From positions 1 through 28,982 of the forward strand of contig JBILGT010000019.1 of NCBI GenBank assembly GCA_044350895.1: 28,982 nt of DNA, written 5' to 3'. Made by a program: the position numbers and the translations under genes. Below, in pieces: positions 1-7,238 of this stretch. The DNA is from OMIS01 sp044350895 (lineage in GTDB: Bacteria; Patescibacteriota; Microgenomatia; UBA1400; PJMF01). Under the pieces are notes generated by a model. That model was given only the letters and a program-made list of their open reading frames with translations. It made no database searches and was not told where the DNA came from. The stretch's first letter is position 1, and each line of letters starts with the position of its first letter.

Positions 1-308
1 CAGCAGGATACCCTGGAATTTTTGACAGTACCATCTGGTGACATCAATGCAGGTTGGTAATTCTTGCAACCCCTTTTGAACTCTTCTGTAGGCTGTGGCT
101 ACGCCACAGCCATGCATATCTGACAACATTCGAAATGACATCCCACTTAAGTGCTGAACCAGCAATGCTTTTGCAGGTACGCTCTCACGAGACCTGTTGA
201 TCTGGAACCATTTTCTACACGTTCTGCATTGATATTTTATTTTTCCTCGACGACGTCCTTTTTTCCAGCTACTGCTTTTACAAATCGGACACTGAGGATT
301 TTTTTCAT
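1..308 (-). CDS. Transposase, zinc-ribbon and HTH N-terminus, partial, apparent frameshift at start
   Basis: Minus-strand translation from 300 to 1 is open for 100 codons. It begins with a zinc ribbon (CPIC, then CRTC about 20 residues later, followed by a basic patch and WFQI). A helix-turn-helix-like segment follows (LSGMSFRMLSDMHG, VATAYRRVQKGL), then VTRWYCQKFQGIL, just before where a catalytic domain would be expected. This order fits DDE-type IS transposases. The open frame has no ATG, GTG or TTG upstream of the ribbon. The nearest ATG (306-308) is in another frame and is followed by a run of seven A. One more A, or a -1 slip on the run, would join this ATG to the zinc-ribbon frame. The gene is therefore either slippage-expressed or broken. 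The C-terminus lies beyond base 1. Confidence 0.7.
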
Positions 309-383
309 ACCACTACTATATCTTTCACCTAGTAAACTATGCAATTTGGTCGTATCATTCAATCAGTCTTACCTCAAAAAAGT

Positions 384-401
384 GACCGTTTTGGAACGGT
401 C
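384..401. repeat. Palindrome near IS terminus
   Basis: GACCGTT, a four-base spacer TTGG, then AACGGTC form a perfect 7-bp inverted repeat. It sits just inside the inferred junction between the insertion sequence and the glycosyltransferase gene, so it is a candidate for part of the terminal recognition sequence. It could also block read-through transcription, but no T-run follows on either strand. Confidence 0.45.
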
Positions 402-449
402 TCGAATTGACATTTTACAATTTTTGGAAGAGATCCGCATCTCGCTGCA

Positions 450-1838
450 GTGGGTTTTGTGTGGCAGCCACTGCCAAGCTTATTACAAGTACCTCTAATT
501 GCCGTACTGCGACCATTCGGCCTCTTACTTCTTGCTGGTCCACTCGTTACGGCTGTCTTTGGCGCAGTATCCGCTCTCTATGTATACAAAGTAGCACGAC
601 TTGTTTTGGCAGATCAGAATCAAAAAATTTCAGTGACTATCACAATACTTTTTGCCACTAATCCCATGATTTTTTTATATTCTGCCATTGGCACCAGTGA
701 AATTATTTTCATCGCTTCAATCTTGGCCACAACGTACTATTTACTGAAATGGAGAATATACGATTTGCAACAGCATCTACTCGCTGCCAGCTTCTGCATA
801 ACACTTTCATTTTGGTCACGCTACGAATCACTACCCGCTTTCTTTGGATTTGTGATCCTGATTGCTGCACACTACATTTCAAAGAAAATTTCATTCAAAG
901 AATTTGCATCCACTGTCCTACAATTTTCGGTTCCGTTTATATATACAGTTGGCTTTTGGATACTGATTAATTGGCTTATTATGGGCAATCCATTTTATTT
1001 CATGAATAGTCCATACTCAAACGCTGCATTCACGACAAACTTTCAAGGTATTCAAAAAAGCGCCACAACAATTTTTGTTGAGAGCTTTCAATACATGGTG
1101 GAACGAGTGCTGTTTTTAGCACCGCTCTTGTTGATTATTCCATTAGAAGCTGCTGTCGTTATTCCATCACTTAAAACTTTAAAAGAAAAAGTTTCCCATT
1201 ACATGCTGCTCGGATATCTCACAGTTCCAACACTGTTAATTTTGATTTTTCACACGTACCAGCTGTATAAAGGTGAGTCATTCGGCTGGTTGCGATTTTA
1301 TATGTACAGCATACTAACGGGAATTTTCTTTGCAGTGTACTTAATGAGCAAGAAACAAAAATTAATTACACCTGTTGTTTTCAGTTTTATTATATTGGGC
1401 AACCTTGCCACTGTGATCGCCATGAACGATCCAAACCTCGGTAAAGAAGAATACTCCTTCATGCAAAAGTTACGGAATCCAGCTGCTGTTCTCGATTATT
1501 CGCGCAGTTATGCCGATCAAAAAAAACTTGCACAGATTGCAAATAGGCTACCGGGAAGTGTATTAATTGACACTGATAAAGGATTTGCAGTTCCACTGTT
1601 TGCAGACCAACCCCAAAAGTTTGTTATTACTTCAGATGAAGACTATGTCGAAATTGTAAAAAATTATCCACAGCATGTAGACTGGATAATTGTGCCAGAG
1701 CCGGCCAGTGATGATCGTGGGCAAAATAAAATTTATACACTGTACCCCAATATTTGGGAAGGTGATGCGCCATCACTACAGCTACATACTGACTTAGGGA
1801 ATTGGCGGATTTTTAAAGTAAATGACCCACCTTTTTAG
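450..1838 (+). CDS. GT39/ArnT-like membrane glycosyltransferase, 5' end removed by IS insertion
   Basis: A polytopic membrane protein of the GT-C fold, expected to move a sugar from a polyprenyl-phosphate donor to an acceptor outside the membrane. The GTG at 450 is only the first usable start codon. The same frame continues upstream to 411 and reads HFTIFGRDPHLAAVGFVW, where family members normally continue into an N-terminal membrane helix and a catalytic acidic loop; it then meets TGA at 408-410. The first helix and catalytic acidic residue are therefore missing. What remains is about ten hydrophobic segments up to residue 320 and a soluble C-terminal domain (from about 345). The insertion sequence on the left explains the loss. 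Activity is doubtful; it may be a decaying gene. Family assignment is fairly sure, substrate unknown. Confidence 0.7.
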   Translation: MGFVWQPLPSLLQVPLIAVLRPFGLLLLAGPLVTAVFGAVSALYVYKVARLVLADQNQKISVTITILFATNPMIFLYSAIGTSEIIFIASILATTYYLLKWRIYDLQQHLLAASFCITLSFWSRYESLPAFFGFVILIAAHYISKKISFKEFASTVLQFSVPFIYTVGFWILINWLIMGNPFYFMNSPYSNAAFTTNFQGIQKSATTIFVESFQYMVERVLFLAPLLLIIPLEAAVVIPSLKTLKEKVSHYMLLGYLTVPTLLILIFHTYQLYKGESFGWLRFYMYSILTGIFFAVYLMSKKQKLITPVVFSFIILGNLATVIAMNDPNLGKEEYSFMQKLRNPAAVLDYSRSYADQKKLAQIANRLPGSVLIDTDKGFAVPLFADQPQKFVITSDEDYVEIVKNYPQHVDWIIVPEPASDDRGQNKIYTLYPNIWEGDAPSLQLHTDLGNWRIFKVNDPPF

Positions 1839-1870
1839 GGGTGGGCCAGATACATCGTTCACTTTCTCCT

Positions 1871-1892
1871 TTCTTTTGGAAAGAATTTTTTT
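1871..1892 (+). terminator. Weak candidate intrinsic terminator
   Basis: TTCTTT-TGG-AAAGAA forms a 6-bp hairpin followed directly by seven T. It lies 33 bases after the GT39-like stop codon and before the oppositely oriented gene that ends at 1907. The stem is AT-rich, so its strength is questionable. Confidence 0.35.
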
Positions 1893-1906
1893 CTTTGCTT
1901 AATTAC

Positions 1907-2641
1907 CTACGACAACTTGCAGAAGCTGCCGTCTTGAAGTTGGACCCGGTTGATGGCCGCCTCAGCTTCGGCCGTGATACGGCCGAGGGGCGTGGCGTTG
2001 AGCCGAATCCGAATATCGTACTTCGTGCGCTGCGCCGAGGTGAGGGTAGGGGCATCGATTCGCAGTTCCTGTTCTTCGCTGTCGAAGAGCAGAAGCACCC
2101 CATTTTCCGCAAATTCAACCGAGTCTACTTCGTCGCGGTTGACCTCCTTGCGGCCAAGCGTGTGCTCATTTGAGAGGTCATACAAAACGATGGTGCCATA
2201 CTGGCCACCAGCAAAGTGAATTGCGCCCATTAGGTTTTTTTTGCGCGGCACCTCAACGATCACACTGCCAGTGCCTGTCCCGATGTACGGGACATAGGCG
2301 CTGCTCTTGTCGTCCAGGTTCAACACCACAAGCGTGGTGTTGATCGAGTCCTCGGGCCGAATGATAACCCAAGTCTCATTGAACGCCATAACCTCACAGT
2401 TGACCTTGGCCCCGCCCTGCGGCGTAGCCTCGGCTTCTGGAGTCGCAGTAACGCTTTGAGATTGCCCGCCCGGCGATTGCGCAACCGGGGCCAGCGTGGG
2501 GGCGCTGATGCCAGGAACTCCAAAGGGCAGCGTGATAAACCAGCTTGCCCCCCATAAAAGTCCCCACAGCAAAAACGCGATCACTAACAGTGCGCCTAAG
2601 ACGCGCCCAATAAAACTAACAGCCGACCAAATGCATCCCAT
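1907..2641 (-). CDS. Membrane-anchored protein of unknown function, GC-rich, probably acquired
   Basis: Not recognised as a known family. A hydrophobic segment at about residues 8-40 (Trp and Leu rich) would anchor it in the membrane. A Pro/Ala/Thr/Gln-rich linker follows to about residue 80, then a domain of about 160 residues with alternating hydrophobic residues that looks beta-rich and probably faces outward. The start is supported by GGAGGT six bases before the ATG, the only strong Shine-Dalgarno seen before a real gene in this window. A stretch of 60 bases counted inside it is 57% GC, against about 35% in the GT39 gene near 6.1 kb. Composition and translation signal both differ from the neighbours, so recent transfer is likely. 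Confidence 0.75.
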   Translation of the reverse strand: MGCIWSAVSFIGRVLGALLVIAFLLWGLLWGASWFITLPFGVPGISAPTLAPVAQSPGGQSQSVTATPEAEATPQGGAKVNCEVMAFNETWVIIRPEDSINTTLVVLNLDDKSSAYVPYIGTGTGSVIVEVPRKKNLMGAIHFAGGQYGTIVLYDLSNEHTLGRKEVNRDEVDSVEFAENGVLLLFDSEEQELRIDAPTLTSAQRTKYDIRIRLNATPLGRITAEAEAAINRVQLQDGSFCKLS

Positions 2642-2646
2642 TTGAC

Positions 2647-2652
2647 ACCTCC
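2647..2652 (-). promoter_or_regulatory. Strong Shine-Dalgarno, unusual for this window
   Basis: On the minus strand GGAGGT lies about five bases before the ATG at 2641. It fixes the start of the GC-rich gene and contrasts with the other genes, which have no comparable site. Confidence 0.7.
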
Positions 2653-2749
2653 GTGTTTGGGAACAAAGAAAAAAGTGACGATGTTAATGCGCGGTTGCCG
2701 CTTGATTAGAAGACGCATGTCTCCCCTAGCAACAACCTCCACTCCCTGT

Positions 2750-2755
2750 ATTATA
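2750..2755 (-). promoter_or_regulatory. Candidate -10 element for the GC-rich gene
   Basis: A perfect TATAAT on the minus strand, preceded by GG. It would give a leader of about 100 bases, as expected for a Shine-Dalgarno-led gene. No good -35 was found. Confidence 0.35.
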
Positions 2756-2831
2756 CCTTATTTAGGCTTATAATGTTATAAATTGGACGATGGAACATAC
2801 AGAGTGACTAGAAACCGCTGTAAAAGCCGAG

Positions 2832-2837
2832 TATAGT
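2832..2837 (+). promoter_or_regulatory. -10 element TATAGT, leaderless spacing
   Basis: TATAGT ends seven bases before the ATG at 2845, so transcription should begin at or next to the start codon. No Shine-Dalgarno is present. Confidence 0.5.
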
Positions 2838-2844
2838 TGTTCGT

Positions 2845-3066
2845 ATGATTATTGATTTTGTTGAAAAATTTATTTTGAGACGCCCGAAAAAAAGACAGAT
2901 TGGTGAGGCTTTATTAATCGATTTATCTGCAATTATGATCTGGCGTGGTGTATGGGGATTTATGGATCTCTACCTTTTTCCCAATCATCCGGAGATAAGC
3001 TTTATTCTCTCGATCACTGTGGGAATTACATTGATGGGGCTCGTAAGATTTTTCAGTAGACGATAA
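2845..3066 (+). CDS. Small two-helix membrane protein, function unknown
   Basis: 73 residues. A short basic N-terminus (FILRRPKKRQ) is followed by two hydrophobic segments at about 22-42 and 50-68, separated by a short loop with NHPE, and a basic tail. The segment WRGVWGFMDLYLFP resembles small uncharacterised membrane proteins common in bacteria, but no named family is claimed. The start is supported by the -10 hexamer seven bases upstream. It has its own promoter and stands alone between oppositely oriented genes. Confidence 0.6.
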   Translation: MIIDFVEKFILRRPKKRQIGEALLIDLSAIMIWRGVWGFMDLYLFPNHPEISFILSITVGITLMGLVRFFSRR

Positions 3067-3099
3067 CTGCATTACAACGCAAATACCTGCTTTATCACT

Positions 3100-3618
3100 T
3101 TACAGTACGACAAATTTTCTCACAATTTCTGTAGCATGCAAATACCGCTCAATCAGATTTGTCTTTTTAAACTCAGATTCAATATAAAGCATTCGAATAG
3201 CTGCTCGTAGCAGCATCTGTCTAAAATGTGGCACCTGAGAAAATGAGTTCAAAATCTCACTATCGCCTTTCCAAGGTCCAACCCAGTATGCATAGATGGC
3301 GAGTGCAAATTCAGGAGGGCGGAAGTATGGCGCAAGGTCAATGATTCCCACGGGTTGACCTGGTGCAATTAAAATATTTTCAGGATTCAAATCTCCGTGA
3401 ATCAGTTGGGAAGTTGCATCCATAACTTCAATTTTAAGAGCTTCGAGCATTTCAATCGGGACTCGATAGTCTGGCAGTACTGGGAGTGAAATTTCCCCCC
3501 ACGTTGCTGCATCTGCTCGGCCATATTCATTGTCAGTAATGATTGGGAAGAAATCAGGTTGCTGTACAGTTTGACCGCATTGAGAGTTTTTTAGTATCAC
3601 CAACAAAAAACAGATCAA
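3100..3618 (-). pseudogene. Aminoglycoside phosphotransferase-like (APH) kinase, N-terminal lobe missing
   Basis: The C-terminal kinase lobe is clear: LIHGDLNPENILI (catalytic loop with HGD and the Asn four residues on) and VGIIDLAPY (metal-binding Asp), followed by a helical tail. Family members bind ATP through an N-terminal lobe and usually have about 270-350 residues. Here only 172 are open, with a TTG as the first start and an in-frame TAA just before it (3628-3630). The first 20 or so residues do not look like kinase sequence and overlap a coding-like frame on the other strand. This suggests that a rearrangement removed the 5' half. The natural substrate of such proteins is often unknown, so resistance should not be assumed. 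Confidence 0.6.
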
Positions 3619-3713
3619 GATTTGAAATTAATGAGATGCTGAAAGCAGGACATTTTCTTGCAGCGTTACTTCAAACGCTCAAGCAAATTGAAAAATTACA
3701 AAGTAAAAAATAG
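3543..3713 (+). other. Coding-like fragment opposite the truncated kinase
   Basis: The plus frame is open from a TTG at 3543 to TAG at 3711-3713 (56 codons). It ends in a protein-like amphipathic helix (EINEMLKAGHFLAALLQTLK) after a basic segment. Its first part overlaps the unconvincing N-terminus of the kinase-like gene on the other strand. It may be the 3' end of a gene whose front was lost in the same rearrangement, or a small gene. A TGA at 3540-3542 closes the frame upstream. Function not recognised. Confidence 0.3.
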
Positions 3714-3775
3714 CCTAAAAAGCATTTATAAGCGCTCACGTTTTTCAGGCATACACTAGTTACTCTAACAACTTT

Positions 3776-4528
3776 TTAGTGTCCAGGTTCATGAACAAGA
3801 AGTTGCAGTACAAACATGAGCATCACACCCACCAAGAAAACTGCTAAACTCTGTAATGATTTCTTTCGATGCTTTTCTTCTTGAAGCTGTGGAAGTAGAT
3901 CAGTTGCCGCTATATACAAGAAACTACCTGCCGCAAATGGTGTCAGGATTTTTACAAATCCTTCAATCTCTCCGGCCAACATAAAACCAATCACTCCACC
4001 AGCTACTGCCGTAAGTGCTCCCAAAAAGTTAAGAAACAGTGCTCGACGAGTCGTATATCCAGATTTTATCAAAACACCAAAATCACCGATCTCTTGCGGA
4101 ATTTCGTGCAGAATCACTGCAATCGTAGTTGCAATTCCCACTTCAATTCCACCTACATACGCTGCGGCAATAATTAATCCGTCAAGAAAATTATGCACAC
4201 CATCTCCTATTAAACTCATTCTGCCATACGTATGTGTACTGCAGTTATCATCGTGACAATGACGCCAGTGCAGAAATTTTTCAATCGCAAAGAATGTTAT
4301 AAATGAAGCGAGAACCATCATGAATAGTTCATGTGAATCTAAATTCTCAGCAGCTTCAGGTAGCAAGTGTAAAAAGGCTGTACCCATCATTGTACCTGCT
4401 GCGAGTGCTACGAGTGAAGAGAGCAAGTCATGGAGTTTGTTTTTTTTCCATGCCAATGTGAAAACACCTATGAATGAAATAGCACTCACAATTGATACAC
4501 TCAATAAAATATAAAGAAGAGTTTGCAT
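3776..4528 (-). CDS. ZIP-family divalent metal transporter
   Basis: A 250-residue membrane protein of the ZIP family, which brings zinc, iron or manganese into the cytoplasm. The two metal-site helices are present: HNFLDG at 112-117 and HEIPQEIGD at 141-149. Residues 87-99 form a His/Cys/Asp-rich loop (HWRHCHDDNCSTH) between helices that may bind metal before or after passage. Eight hydrophobic segments and the normal length suggest an intact gene. TACACT lies six bases before the ATG and may be its -10. It lies 60 bases downstream of the YibE/F-like gene on the same strand, so the two may also be co-transcribed. Metal specificity cannot be read from the sequence. Confidence 0.9.
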   Translation of the reverse strand: MQTLLYILLSVSIVSAISFIGVFTLAWKKNKLHDLLSSLVALAAGTMMGTAFLHLLPEAAENLDSHELFMMVLASFITFFAIEKFLHWRHCHDDNCSTHTYGRMSLIGDGVHNFLDGLIIAAAYVGGIEVGIATTIAVILHEIPQEIGDFGVLIKSGYTTRRALFLNFLGALTAVAGGVIGFMLAGEIEGFVKILTPFAAGSFLYIAATDLLPQLQEEKHRKKSLQSLAVFLVGVMLMFVLQLLVHEPGH

Positions 4529-4588
4529 AACTATAGTGTACTAAATATTTTCTATTTTGCAACTGAGTTGCATTATAAGAAAATTACA

Positions 4589-5725
4589 TCAATGAATGTG
4601 CCCATGATCGTGTAGTGAGTCAATTTTTTTGATTGGCATCCTTACTGCAAATGTTGCAGCCAAGAATGTTGCCAATGGAACTGCCAGAACTAAGCCAATT
4701 GATCCAGTAACCGTTCTAATGATTTCTTCGACAATAATTTCACTATTCAAGGTCACCCATTGGGGCACCTGATCGTTGAGCATAAATAATAAAAAGAGCG
4801 GTAAATTGGCACCTGCATAGGCCAATACTAGCGTATTCACCAGTGACGCAACATGATCCTTGCCTACTTCTAAGCCTCTACTATAGAGTTCTTTGACTGA
4901 GATATCTTTTTTTGCCGCACGAAGTTGAAACACCACTGACACCTGTGAAACAGTAATATCATCAAGTACACCTAGTGCACCAAGAATTATTCCACCTAAA
5001 AGCAGTCCCTGTAAATTTATATTGGCAGTATTACCAAATTGAAGAAAATATGCTTCTTCACTGCCTAGTCCAACCAATTGTGCTGAGTGAACACTGATAT
5101 ATGACAGCACTGCAACAGCCACCAAACTGCTGAGCATCGATGCAAGTGCAATATGTGATTTAACATTGAGGCCATGTGCTATGTATAGTGTAATTCCACC
5201 AATAAATAGTGAGCCAATTAAACTAATGACAAGCGGATTTCCACCTGCCAAGATCTGAGGTACTATAAACTTGACTAAAATTAGGATACTGAATGCCATA
5301 CCAGTTAGTGAGCTGAGCCCTCGCATTCTTCCCACGATTATCACAATCACTGCAAAGAGTAGCGTTAGCCACACAATTGTCGGGAGACGATAGATATCGG
5401 CAAGTACAACGGCACGTTCTTCTGGGGTAATCTGCTGTTCAGAGAGTACAACTTTTCTTCCCACAGCCAACCGTTGAGATTTATTAAGTGGCTGAAATTC
5501 ACTACCCACATCGACTGTCACTAGTTGTCCTGTATCATCTCGCTTTACAGAGACTTTCTGTACATACAGTCCCTTCTCAGCATCAACAGTTCGTTCTTCC
5601 AAAATTTCTTGAGTTACACCAGTAAAATACGAAGGTTTGAGAATTTCTTGCTGTGCTGACACTGAGTGAACTGAGCTCAATAGAGTCACAAACAAAGTAA
5701 ACAGAACTACACAAAGTCGGCGCAT
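4589..5725 (-). CDS. YibE/F-like multi-pass membrane protein
   Basis: 378 residues. A Sec-type signal peptide (basic MRR, hydrophobic core, SVSAQQ cleavage region near residue 24) precedes an extracytoplasmic domain of about 90 residues. Eight or so membrane helices follow, with the family-typical GALGVLDDITVSQ and GKDHVASLVNTLVLAYAGA segments. The C-terminus is His-rich (HDHGHIH). YibE/F proteins are widespread but their function is unsettled. The His tail and the neighbouring ZIP transporter hint at metals, which is inference only. TAGACT six bases before the ATG fits a leaderless start. The gene ends in TGA and is divergent from the GT39 gene at 5751 with only 25 bases between the two starts. 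Confidence 0.85.
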   Translation of the reverse strand: MRRLCVVLFTLFVTLLSSVHSVSAQQEILKPSYFTGVTQEILEERTVDAEKGLYVQKVSVKRDDTGQLVTVDVGSEFQPLNKSQRLAVGRKVVLSEQQITPEERAVVLADIYRLPTIVWLTLLFAVIVIIVGRMRGLSSLTGMAFSILILVKFIVPQILAGGNPLVISLIGSLFIGGITLYIAHGLNVKSHIALASMLSSLVAVAVLSYISVHSAQLVGLGSEEAYFLQFGNTANINLQGLLLGGIILGALGVLDDITVSQVSVVFQLRAAKKDISVKELYSRGLEVGKDHVASLVNTLVLAYAGANLPLFLLFMLNDQVPQWVTLNSEIIVEEIIRTVTGSIGLVLAVPLATFLAATFAVRMPIKKIDSLHDHGHIH

Positions 5726-5731
5726 ACTGCT

Positions 5732-5741
5732 AGTCTATCAT
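5732..5741. promoter_or_regulatory. Overlapping divergent -10 elements
   Basis: Minus-strand TAGACT (5732-5737) lies six bases before the ATG at 5725. Plus-strand TATCAT (5736-5741) lies nine bases before the ATG at 5751. They overlap by two bases, so the polymerases serving the two genes should compete. Confidence 0.4.
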
Positions 5742-5750
5742 GTAATCGGT

Positions 5751-7211
5751 ATGAAATTTGATATTCAATTTCTCAAAGCAAATATAATTTTGGTGCTACT
5801 TATTTGTCTCACCACATTTTTGCGAACCTACAAAATTGATACTCATGGCATTCTTTTTCCCGATGCTGCAAAAGATTTATTAACTGCCCATCAAGCTTGG
5901 AAAGATGGCAGTATTCCCTTACTGGGGATTGCATCAAGCCGTCCTTGGTTACACCAAGGTCCCATTGCATTGTGGATTGAGTTGCTCGTTATTGCACTTT
6001 TTGGCGTTTCTACACTCGCTCAATCTGTAACGTTTGCATTGCTTGCGATTGCCGCAGTTATTGCCTTGTATGAATTAGTTACTATTTATTATAGTAAGCA
6101 AGCAGCCTACTTTGCTGTGGCGTTACTGGCTACTATGCCACTTGCTGTGGCACATAGTCGGGTTCCCTATCACACAACTCCCATTCCATTAGCTATGGTG
6201 CTATTTTTGTGGTCACTTGTTGCACTGTGGCAAAAGTTTACACTCAAACAATTATTTCTCAGCATACTGGCGTGGATTGTTTTATTTCAATTTGAAATTT
6301 CAAATGCCCCACTCGCACTCTTAATCCCCTTTGTACTAATCAGAAAACGGTACAGACTTACGCTCAAACAGATTTTGGGTTGCGCAGGAGTTTTACTTAT
6401 TGGATTTCTACCACAGTTATTTGCCGCACTACGAGGAGAGTCAAATCAACTTGTCGCATTTGGAAAGTGGGCAGCTAGTCAAAGTTCTGAAGCAGTAACA
6501 GCAGTGGGCAGTAGTAGTTTTGATAAAATTGTACAAACTGGAAAAGCATTCTGGTTGTATGGCGGCAGATTGTTTGGGGTAGATTCATCAGTACTTTCAG
6601 TATTGGGTGGATTACTTTTGGTGGGTTCACTTGGGTTCTGTGTATATCAAATTATTAAGAAAAAACTGCCACCACTTGTAGAATTAACACTGCTCGCATT
6701 TTCTGTACTAACAGCAGCGTACTGTGTGGTTGGTTCACCATCTGAAGCCTACTTCCCTCCCTATTTTATTTTGGTACCAATTCTCATAGGCTACCTGTTT
6801 TCATCACTTGCAAGTAAATTTAAAGTTGTGGCAACATTCATGGTTGTACTGCTACTTGTCGTCAACTCAGTTGTAATAGTTCGCTCCAATTTTTTTGTGC
6901 AAAATGGAAAAGCTTTTCAGTATGATAGTGTCGGTGAACATCGACAAATTGCCAAACTTTTGGCACTTAGATCCAGTGGCGCAACATACCAATTGCGAAG
7001 TTGGAGTGTGCCTGATTTACCTAATTTTCTGGACCATATCAAGTGGTTAGCACTGGAAATCGGTGGAGCTCAAGCTGGAGATTCTGGTCGTTTATACTAT
7101 GTCGAAGGTTCTGATCAGCAGCCACCTCCACAGACAATTTTGATTCAAAAATTTCCTACCAAAACTGTCTATTGGTTTCCCCAGCTAAACACCAAAAGTA
7201 GTAAGCAATAA
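5751..7211 (+). CDS. GT39/ArnT-like membrane glycosyltransferase
   Basis: 486 residues, GT-C fold. After the first helix (13-25) comes the expected extracytoplasmic loop with an acidic residue in FPDAAKD (D38) and the downstream RPWLHQGP segment. About ten further helices and a soluble tail from about residue 385 follow. Such enzymes use polyprenyl-phosphate sugars. The start is supported by the short divergent spacer and a candidate -10 nine bases upstream; no Shine-Dalgarno is present. Unlike the copy at 450 it keeps its N-terminus and looks intact. It is followed 27 bases later by the hydrolase gene, which has its own -10. Acceptor and sugar are unknown. Confidence 0.8.
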   Translation: MKFDIQFLKANIILVLLICLTTFLRTYKIDTHGILFPDAAKDLLTAHQAWKDGSIPLLGIASSRPWLHQGPIALWIELLVIALFGVSTLAQSVTFALLAIAAVIALYELVTIYYSKQAAYFAVALLATMPLAVAHSRVPYHTTPIPLAMVLFLWSLVALWQKFTLKQLFLSILAWIVLFQFEISNAPLALLIPFVLIRKRYRLTLKQILGCAGVLLIGFLPQLFAALRGESNQLVAFGKWAASQSSEAVTAVGSSSFDKIVQTGKAFWLYGGRLFGVDSSVLSVLGGLLLVGSLGFCVYQIIKKKLPPLVELTLLAFSVLTAAYCVVGSPSEAYFPPYFILVPILIGYLFSSLASKFKVVATFMVVLLLVVNSVVIVRSNFFVQNGKAFQYDSVGEHRQIAKLLALRSSGATYQLRSWSVPDLPNFLDHIKWLALEIGGAQAGDSGRLYYVEGSDQQPPPQTILIQKFPTKTVYWFPQLNTKSSKQ

Positions 7212-7226
7212 ATTTTTACTTTGGAG

Positions 7227-7232
7227 TAGAAT
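7227..7232 (+). promoter_or_regulatory. -10 element TAGAAT, leaderless spacing
   Basis: TAGAAT ends six bases before the ATG at 7239, in the 27-base gap after the GT39 gene. It gives the hydrolase its own start of transcription. Confidence 0.45.
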
Positions 7233-7238
7233 GTAGAC

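Larger units (their letters stand above)
1..405 (-). mobile_element. Insertion sequence, one end, truncated by window edge
   Basis: The left 300 bases encode the N-terminal part of a transposase on the minus strand. The non-coding stretch 309 to about 405 would be the end of the element upstream of that gene, with a palindrome at 384-401 near the tip. From 411 onward the plus strand reads as GT39-type glycosyltransferase sequence with no start of its own, so the junction is placed between about 402 and 411. The other end, the target duplication and the full inverted repeats lie outside the window. The exact boundary is inferred from where each kind of coding sequence begins and could be off by roughly ten bases. 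The IS family was not assigned. Confidence 0.65.

Noticed and set aside
91..111. Perfect 9-bp hairpin (GGCTGTGGC / GCCACAGCC) resembling a terminator or REP element
   Set aside because: It lies inside the transposase reading frame, encodes ordinary residues there (HGCGVATAY), and has no T-run.
408..410. In-frame TGA in the GT39 gene as a recoded sense codon
   Set aside because: tatD, rmuC and the YibE/F gene end in TGA, and tatD uses it in an ATGA overlap. TGA is a normal stop here; the insertion sequence explains the broken frame.
1826..1845. Hairpin CCCACC / GGTGGG across the GT39-like stop codon as terminator
   Set aside because: No T-run follows on either strand. The hairpin at 1871-1892 is the better candidate.
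1841..2219. Plus-strand frames of 89-110 codons at 1841 and 1950
   Set aside because: They are opposite the GC-rich minus-strand gene, which has a Shine-Dalgarno and a membrane anchor. GC-rich DNA gives long chance frames.
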